From assembly GCF_042186555.1 (NCBI RefSeq), contig NC_133332.1, positions 204,010,609-204,074,608 of the forward strand: a stretch of DNA of 64,000 nucleotides, read 5' to 3'. Position numbers and translations under genes: made by a program. Shown in pieces: positions 57,275 through 64,000 of the stretch; the first letter of the stretch is position 1; each line of letters opens with the position of its first letter. Under the pieces are notes generated by a model, which did not search any database, had not been told where the DNA came from, and worked only from the letters and a program-made list of their open reading frames with translations. Source of the stretch: Aquarana catesbeiana. Lineage: Eukaryota > Chordata > Amphibia > Anura > Ranidae.

Positions 57275-57706
57275 TTTAGTGGAGGGGGGATTAGGGTGTG
57301 GAGTTGCTTTTCAGGGGTTGGGCTTGGCCCTTTAGTGCCAGTGAAGGGAGCTCTTAAGGTGCCAGCATATCAAGACATTTTGGACAATTTCATGCTCCCT
57401 ACTTTGTGGGAACAGTTTGTGATGGCCCGTTCATGTTCCAACATGACTGTGCATGTGCAAAAAGCAAGGTCCATAAAGACATAGATGAGTGAGTTTGGGT
57501 TGAAGGAACTTGACTGGCCTGAACAGAGTCCTGACCTCAACCCGATAGAACACTTTTTGGATGAATTAGAGCAGGGACTGTAAGCCAGGCCTTCTTGTCC
57601 ACATCAGTGCCTGACATAGAGATGCTTCTAAACCTTGTGGACAGCCTTCCCAGAAGAGTTGAAGCTGTTATAGCTGCAAAGGGTGGGCCAACTCAATATT
57701 GAACCC
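57275..57706 (+). pseudogene. Tc1-family transposase fragment (C-terminal part)
   Basis: The frame gives VWSCFSGVGLGPLVPVKG and then YQDILDNFMLPTLWEQF, followed by a frameshift near 57418. A later segment gives SPDLNPIEHFLDELEQGL and a stop, and the family C-terminus (RVEAVIAAKGGPTQY) is recognisable at about 57655-57703 after a deletion. The N-terminal half and the first catalytic Asp are absent because an inverted copy of the C-terminal region occupies that position. Confidence 0.8.
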
Positions 57707-57717
57707 TATGGACTAAG

Positions 57718-57895
57718 GCTGGCCATACACGATACAATTTTCTTGTTCAACGTTCCTTTAGATTTACCAAAACCACATAATATGAGGTCAAACCTAAACC
57801 CTTTCAATTTGTATGCAGTCAGGCAGGCCCTTGCACTACATAAGGTAAATCTAAAGAAAATTGAATAAGAAAATTGTATGGTGTATGGCCAACCT
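57718..57895. mobile_element. Short Harbinger-like MITE (ggctggccatacac termini)
   Basis: A 178-bp element with inverted ends ggctggccatacac and gtgtatggccaacc, flanked by TAA on both sides. A 3-bp TWA duplication is characteristic of PIF/Harbinger elements. The copy at 23470-24440 has the same ends but carries nested insertions. Confidence 0.8.
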
Positions 57896-58336
57896 AAAGC
57901 CTCATTTCCAAGATCCGATTGTTGGCAGGGGATTGTGTGATGACAGACTGTTGGCCTAAAATCTGAGCATTAGTACGCTCCTTCAGACAATTTTCCAACT
58001 TTCAGCCAACAAATGTTGGATGGCAGGCTAGTAAATTTTCGGTGGACAACGGTCTGTTGCCAGATTTTCATATCGTGTGTACACAAGTCCGTCACACAAA
58101 AGTCCAAAGTACAAACACGCATGCTCAGAATCAATGCTCACCAAACACGACATTAGCAGAAGGTGCCCAAAGGGTGGCGCTCAAGAGCTGAAATTCCATG
58201 TAGTACGTCACTACGGTCGTGTTTGTTAGCCGACAATTGTGTGCTGTTAGTATGCAAGACAAGATCCAGGCACACGCCCTTTTGACAAAAGTCTGACGCT
58301 CTGTTGGCCAACAATCTGACCGTGTGTACGAGGCTT
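57896..58336. mobile_element. MITE (agcctcgtacacac-type termini)
   Basis: The left end reads agcctcatttccaagatccg (diverged) and the right end gaccgtgtgtacgaggct. Internal words such as ttgttggc and aacaatctgacc are shared with the copy at 25710-26123. It abuts the MITE ending at 57895, with a TAA between them and TTA after it. Confidence 0.75.
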
Positions 58337-58404
58337 TAGACTGGGATGCGATTAAGGTTCATGTGCGTATACAGGCAGGTGTCCTAATACTTTTGGTAAT
58401 ATAG

Positions 58405-58418
58405 TGTATGTATGTATA

Positions 58419-58460
<42 letters not shown>
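58405..58460. repeat. (TATG)n(TG)n(TA)n microsatellite after the third Tc1-like element
   Basis: tgtatgtatgtatatgtgtg then (TA)n follows the right end at 58407 and resembles the tract before 55049. Confidence 0.95.
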
Positions 58461-58466
<6 letters not shown>

Positions 58467-58504
58467 GATATATTGCAGGCTATGACTTTTTATGGAAACC
58501 AATC

Positions 58505-58815
58505 AATAAAAATTTATTGGGATTTAAAAAAAAAATTTATTGGATATGTTTTATGGCAGAAAGTAAAAAATATTGTGTTTTTGGGGGGGGGGGTTCAAAA
58601 TTTTCTGTTTATATCACAAAAAATAAAAAACCAAGTGGTGATCAAATATCACCAAAAGAAAGCTCTATTTGCGTGAAAAAAAAATGATATCAATTTTGTT
58701 TGGGTACAGCGTTGCATGACTGCACAATTACCAGTTAAAATAGTACAGTGCCGAATAGCAAAAAAATGGCCTGGTCATGAAGGGAGTAAAATCTTCTGGA
58801 GCTCAAGTGGATATT
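58505..58815. mobile_element. Family A dispersed repeat, partial
   Basis: A fragment with tattggatatgttttatggc, gtggtgatcaaatatcacc and ggcctggtcatgaaggg, matching the right half of the 29651-30553 copy in the same orientation. The AT-rich microsatellite of the Tc1 cluster lies just upstream. Confidence 0.6.
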
Positions 58816-59668
58816 TTATTAAGAAATTGAGTAATATATTGTGCTTGTATGCACTAAAAACGTTAATGTATTTTTTTTACTGAGAATTTTCATTTGACAA
58901 ACAGATACGCACACTAATATGTGTGCAAAAACTGAAAAAATGGATCTGGCAGCGAAGTAGTGTCCTCCTGGGAGAGGCACTTTGAAGTTAAAAGTTAAGT
59001 CCACCGTCCAGAAAAAAAAATAAAATAAATGCACAAATTTTTGTAGGAATAAAAGTGCATTTATTTATTTACTTTATATAGCAGCCTGCAAATCACTGCA
59101 CTTTTGATCAGTGGATTGCCGATAAAATTCCAGGCTACTGCAGATTCTTCTTCCAGTTCCCTATCCATACTGAGGTATAAGCTTTCAGTTAGGCTACATT
59201 TGCACATTTGCACATTTCCACTAACATCGGTGCAAACAACAGCGGCAGGCCAGTTGCTCGTGTGAATATAGCCTTAGAGAGCTGGAAGAAGTGTCGATGG
59301 ACTACAAGCGTGGTCATTACTGAACTCACATTCCACTGAGAACTACAAGTCTGTCTGCTGCAGCGGAACACGGGAATTGGGCTCCATTCATTCACGGACT
59401 TCTGTAAGTGAATAACGCAGCTCTGCAGGCAAAGCCCTAAAGAGCTGCCCCAATTTCAAAACTGACAACTATTTGGGGGGGGGGGTTCCTATTTGCGCCC
59501 TGTTACACCCTAAATAAAATTGTAAGAATTAACATAGTGCAAAAGGTCATTTATCCGTTATACATTTTTACAATTCTTTTGATCTCTATGGCTGCTAAAC
59601 ACATATTAGTGTAAAAAATAATTCCGCACTGCCCTTAGGAATAGCAGCTAACACAGTAATTAGATAAT

Positions 59669-60709
59669 AGCAAAACAATAGAAAAACAAATAGTGTAGCG
59701 CTCTGTGAAATAAAAGAATGGCGGTGTTCTACCATAGCGAGGCTTGACACTGTTAGACATTTTACACAGCCATTTCACACACGCTGTCATGCGCCATCGG
59801 TGGCCACACGGAGACATGCAACGCAATTTTCCTTTCCAAACCGAGGCATGGAACACATGCTGGTCCGCCATCTTTGGCAAAACAGGAAGTAACTTTTGGA
59901 ACAGTCGGAAACACATTGGGGGCTTGGCTCTCATGATTGGGGTCATGTTGTGTGTATATATATATAGATCTAGATATATATATATAGATATATATATATC
60001 TAGATATATATATCTATATATATATATATCTCTGGAGGGCTGCAGTGGAGGGACACCCCAGACGATGTCCAAGGAGACAAAACACGTCGGAAAGAATTCC
60101 ACTGCCGCCATTTGATTTTAAAAGCGCTTATTTGAGCCACTAAATGTAATTTTCTAGCTACATTAAAGCTTTTTTTATTCTAAACGGAATCACGCTATGT
60201 GGCCATTTCTGTTTTCCTCTCTTATAATCACCCTTATTACATTCATGGATACCTGATCACCGTTTCCCAGGAAACAATCCTGCAAGAACACCCTTCATCT
60301 TGTGGATAGTCGGGTGTTCCTGATCCAGCGATTTGGAGATTCCAAGCGTCCATCTACACTTGTTGTCTATACAACACAAGCTCGTTTGACTCATAGAACG
60401 TATGTTCTCTTGGGATCAAATGTTTTGGTAAGCTTTCTGTTTATCGGTGGTGGTTCCCCTCACTTTAGTCATACATCCATGTTCACCGTTTGGATATCAA
60501 CATGAAGTCTTTGAACTTTTTCTGAACAGTGTTATTTTTCCTTTGACCTTTTATGGACATTTAACCACTTGTATGCATGGATCATCGCAAATGTTTATGT
60601 TATTTTTATTTCAATATTGAGAGTATTTGGGTTCACTGCCCATAATGACTTGTATCACGTTTAGCTCATTCTTTTATTTCACAGAGCGCTACACTATTTG
60701 TTTTGCTAA
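59669..60709. mobile_element. Foldback element (agcaaaacaatag / ctatttgttttgct)
   Basis: The left end 59669-59720 (caaatagtgtagcgctctg, then tgaaataaaagaatg) is mirrored at 60670-60709 (cattcttttatttcacagag, then cgctacactatttg). The centre contains a TA/AGAT microsatellite (59951-60031) and the motif ccccagacgatg...acaaaacacgtcgg at 60055-60090. Open frames inside are low-complexity. Confidence 0.75.
59951..60031. repeat. (TA)/(AGATCTAGATA) microsatellite
   Basis: TA runs are interrupted by agatctagata, making the tract self-complementary. It lies in the spacer of the foldback at 59669-60709. Confidence 0.9.
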
Positions 60710-60989
60710 ACACATATTGCCACCATCTTTCATAAAAACACTGCCGAATGCACTTACCCAGAGCAACAGAATATGACACACTTTGGTAAGAGCAGTTAAA
60801 TCTGATTGATTGTTGTGGCTTTCAGCATTTGAAACGCCACTAAACTCCATATTTAATGGTACTCTGCTGCCACCTGCTGGATAAATGAATGCATTGCAGC
60901 ACTCTAAGGATTGTGTTTTTATTTCCACCCAGGCAGCATGCATTGGTGTATATTTTTGCCATGGTTTTGTAAAAAAACATACCTAAAGG

Positions 60990-61310
60990 TTTATATTAGA
61001 AAAATGTGATGGGGACATTAGAGTAAAAGCTATTCTGGTGCAGACACTGGCGTAAATGGTATAATTCTCACTACAGTGCTGCAACTTGGTTGAAATGTAT
61101 AAATGTATGCTGATAATAGTATAAGTCTGTGCTGAGGACATTCGAGTTTAAGCTCTTCTGGTGCATAGACTGATATGAATGGCTTAATGTTCTACGCACT
61201 ACACAAGAAATTTATATAAATCTTTACTAACAGCCCAGCAGAATACGTCAGAGCTATACAGTATAAAGGTATAATAGAGTGTAACTGTGGTGGGCCATTA
61301 CAGACTATAA
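60990..61310. repeat. Second tandem block of LINE-tail units
   Basis: Units near 61012 and 61140 share gacattagagtaaaagct, ttctggtgcagacactgg and gtataaatgtatgctgat with the block at 16980-17610. The period is about 122 bp and the units are more diverged. Confidence 0.6.
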
Positions 61311-61429
61311 CAGGAACAAACAAGTAGATTGAGATTTTGATTTTTCGGGTGTTAGTTTGTTGTGTGATTTGGCACTTACATGTCTACATGTGAAAGGTGG
61401 ACCTGAATGCAAAAAGTGATTTGCTGTGT

Positions 61430-61745
61430 TACAGGAAACATCTAGAAGTGTTAAAAATGGTCTAACATCTAAAAACTGTGAGCCGGCTCTTTCTTGTAGA
61501 GCAGACATGCAATATCCCTTCTGTAATAAAATAACCTTACCTGCCTGCTCGCAGCCTTCTGTTGAATGTGCACTGACCAGCGCAAGTGCAGCTCAGTTTA
61601 CACTCCAGCCCAATGCCTGTTTTCTGCCATGACTGCACTCCTGTGTATGCATTTGAGTGACGTCATCCTGCATTGGCCAATCAAGATGGCTGAAGATCGA
61701 CACCAGGAAGAAGATACCAGTGAGGGAGTTCGTGGGCATCAGACT
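61430..61745. mobile_element. Dispersed repeat related to 41235-41540
   Basis: Shared words include accttacctgcctgctcg, gacgtcatcctgcattgg, ccaatcaagatggctga and ccaggaagaagataccag. No coding capacity. Confidence 0.5.
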
Positions 61746-61779
61746 ATTTAAGCAAATTTGAGCATCACCAAGTTTACAA

Positions 61780-62590
61780 CCCCAATTCCAAGAACAATAG
61801 GATGCTGTGTAAAATCTACATAAAAACATGATGCAATGATTTGCAAATCTCATAAACCCCATATTTTATTGGTGGCAGCAACACTTCTTAAAAAAGTTGG
61901 GACAGGGCCATGTTTCCCCTCTTCTTTTAACCAGTTGACCTCCAGAAGGTTTTACCTCTTCATGACCAGACCATTTTTTGCTATACAGCACTGCGCTATT
62001 TTCTACAGAAATAAAGCTTTCTTTTGGTGGTATTTGATAACCTCTGTTGTTTTTTTATTTTTAATATAAACGAAAAAAAGGACTGAAAATTTTGAGAGTA
62101 AAAAAACCCAAAATATTTCTATTTTCTTTTATAAAACATATCCAATAAAAATCTAATTTCTTCAGAAATGTAGGCCAAAATGTATTCCGCTACTTGTCAC
62201 AAAGTGCTGGCAGTGATCGTGGCTGATCCTGCTAATGACACCCTTTACTATTGTGGAAGCTAGTACAGTTCTGACCAAGACCAGGATACGTACCCAGACA
62301 GACACTATACTAGTAATGGCGGTGATCGTGGACTGGCGCTAACTGACACTATCTGACGTCACTAGTGACACTAATACAGTGATCAGTGATATTGTACACT
62401 GACACTGTACTAATGGTTTTGGGAGAAGAATGTTGTCCCATTCTTGCCTGATATAACATTCTAACTATTCAACAGTCCTGTGTGTCTCTCTTCTATTGTA
62501 TTTTTCATTTCAAGATGCACCAAATATTTTCAATTGGTAAAAGGTCTGGACTGCGTTCAGGTCAGTTAAAGAATATGTAAAACCTTTTAA
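61780..62590. mobile_element. DNA transposon remnant with caaccccaattccaa end, split by a family A repeat
   Basis: The left end reads acaaccccaattccaagaac, then tgatttgcaaatctcataaa. The right part contains atgttgtcccattcttgcc and cttttaatattcctg. The middle (about 61930-62410) is a family A repeat with gctttcttttggtggtattt that begins at a TTAA. The end sequence also occurs, inverted, at 28715-28860. I recognise the terminal sequence as a widespread vertebrate DNA transposon but cannot assign its superfamily. Confidence 0.6.
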
Positions 62591-62679
62591 TATTCCTGAT
62601 ATGTGCCTGCTGTACCAAGTACTTATATGAAAAAGTATCCTGTTCTCTTTGTATTGCTTCCTTTGTGTAAAATCCCTGG

Positions 62680-62961
62680 TGTTCCTGCCAGTCCCTCTGC
62701 TTTCCTGCTTAGAAACTGACCACACCAAGCACGAGAACACATCGTGGTCAGTTCTCTAGCTATGCAGCCTGTTCTCCTCCAATGATCGGACTTCTCCTCC
62801 GCCAGCTCATATACAGTTGAGAACAGAGGGTATGTGATCACTTATAAAAAAGGGTTTATAATGTTCTTTTTATATCTACACACAAACGTTTCACCTTTTC
62901 ATTCCTATTTTAAACTGAATGGGTTGTTTTAGAATGGGATCGTTTACAATCACTTTAAGCT
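62680..62961. mobile_element. Inverted copy of the agtgattgtaaacg repeat end
   Basis: It ends cgtttacaatcacttTAA on this strand, the complement of the 31390 copy. Upstream sequence contains ccaatgatcggacttctcc. It gives no evidence of a gene. Confidence 0.35.
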
Positions 62962-63825
62962 ATCACGGGGGGAGGCTGTAGATGCTGGAACATGTTACAA
63001 GTTCAAACCTAAAAATGGGTGGAATATGTAACATGTTCTAAAGGTGAACTTTTCCTTAAAAGTAACCAACAACCAAAACCAAAAAGGAATACATAATACC
63101 TCCCAACCTAATAAAGAGGGTCAAAAAGCAAAAACTGCATGTGGCTATACTACACTGAATTCTGGGCACCACTTAAAGCAGAACTACCTGCCTTCCAGTG
63201 CTGTGACATCTGTAAAATCCCGCTACTGACACCATCATCTTCTGGGTATGAGATTGTTTTCTAACTTCATTGACTGTTTCAGGATGATGTAACAACATAC
63301 GCAGGAGTTCATTCATTCCAGCAGTGCCAAAAGCATACACTGCTCATGCACAGCCTAGAGGCAAGAGTGAAAAAATTCCAAATATGTCTGTAGAGTCAAT
63401 GATATTGGACCATGCATGAATGGTACCAACACCCATTGTTGCCTGGAAAAGTGTAGTGGATACAAAGTGAAAGAAAACATGGAAAGGTGAAAAATCACAT
63501 AAAGATCATGCAGTTTTCCAGAAAGGGGAAAAGTTACAAAAAACAGAAAGGTGTGCGATAATGGCAGTAAAGAAGAAATTGCAGGGGTAGTTATCTGGTG
63601 ACATTGCAGAGCTGTGCTCTGACACATGATGAGAATGTGTGAGTAGAAAACCAGTTTTGGATTTTCATCCTTTTGTATTGTCGAATTTCCAAATTTATTG
63701 GAAATAATGAATATTCGATCATAACGAATGACCTGAAAAAAACAAACAAAAAAAAAACAAAAATGAAACGAAAAAAGAACAAATTTTTTTGGCAATGCAC
63801 ATGTCTAGTAGTTTTTTATTACAGC
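62962..63825. other. No gene seen
   Basis: AT-rich sequence with A-rich runs at 63745-63780. The 146-aa minus-strand frame is Phe-rich because of these runs and has no family signature. Confidence 0.4.
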
Positions 63826-64000
63826 CCTTTAAAAGAGAAGTTGTTTTTTTTTTCTTTTGGTGGATGCAGCATTGGTCTGATGCTGCATCTGTCCCCCAGT
63901 GGCTCTCAGACTGAGAACCGAGCAGTCAAACACTGCTGATCGCTCAGGTCTCAGAGCTTCTTGAGCATAAAGCTGGCGACTGTTAGTCACCGCTCTCTGG
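63826..64000. mobile_element. Dispersed repeat (gcagcattggtctga family), cut by the window end
   Basis: It begins ctttaaaagagaagttg with a poly-T stretch and continues through the words shared with 29285-29510. It is the same family in the same orientation and is truncated at 64000. Confidence 0.55.

Larger units (their letters stand above)
56488..58407 (+). mobile_element. Third Tc1-like element, foldback form, with three nested MITEs
   Basis: Both ends read actatattaccaaaagtatt or its complement. The left arm (about 56970-57270) is the antisense of a Tc1 transposase C-terminal coding region, and the right arm (about 57440-57710) is the sense copy of the same region, so the coding 3' half is duplicated head to head. 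Insertions at 56545-56963, 57718-57895 and 57896-58336 account for more than half its length. It sits in the same TA/TG-rich microsatellite as the element at 55049-56440. Confidence 0.85.

Overview
This is a stretch of a vertebrate nuclear genome with very low gene density, and almost certainly from a true frog (Ranidae). The only host gene I recognise is the 3' half of the retinoid X receptor alpha gene (rxra) on the + strand. The frog assignment is inference. It rests on the vertebrate-type RXRA protein and on dense families of inverted-repeat DNA elements, Tc1-like transposons, a CR1-like LINE and a tRNA-derived SINE of the kind I associate with ranid genomes.

Layout: 1-32484 has no recognisable exon. 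It is a mosaic of dispersed repeats and probably lies inside an upstream rxra intron, because the first visible exon already encodes the hinge. Six GT-AG exons follow at 32485-32654, 34204-34333, 39418-39550, 39935-40026, 42869-42974 and 44969-45116. They encode a continuous, intact 259-residue stretch in the same register as residues 204-462 of the 462-residue human RXRA: hinge, ligand-binding domain and AF-2 helix, ending in ...APHQMT and TAA. The A/B and DNA-binding-domain exons are not in the window. A long 3' UTR probably runs to one of three AATAAA sites between 48.3 and 49.6 kb. From about 49.6 kb to the end I see no gene, only repeats.

Repeats: three target-site classes recur. (1) TA: Tc1-like elements at 8130-9732, 55049-56440 and 56488-58407, each beside or inside a (TA)n/(TG)n microsatellite. 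(2) TTA/TAA: Harbinger-like MITEs at 17976-18435, 23470-24440, 23582-23961, 42484-42676, 50040-50337, 57718-57895 and others. (3) TTAA: elements at 4614-5188, 6943-7491, 13443-14178, 29651-30553, 40076-41227 and others. Several are nested two or three deep. Large foldback elements (17655-19103, 20316-21280, 59669-60709 and relatives) carry a shared short motif of the form CTGATGA...GAAACGCGTTGG near their centres. Tandem arrays include an 18-unit, exactly 43-bp minisatellite in an rxra intron, a ~100-bp array at 10.7-11.85 kb containing a ~110-bp hairpin, and tandem LINE-tail units at 17.0-17.6 kb.

I found no new gene system. The most unusual observations are the shared motif in the foldback family, a 37-bp segment inverted in one arm of the 17655-19103 palindrome, the insertion history readable from palindrome arms and reused TAA targets, and the structure of the rxra intron minisatellite.
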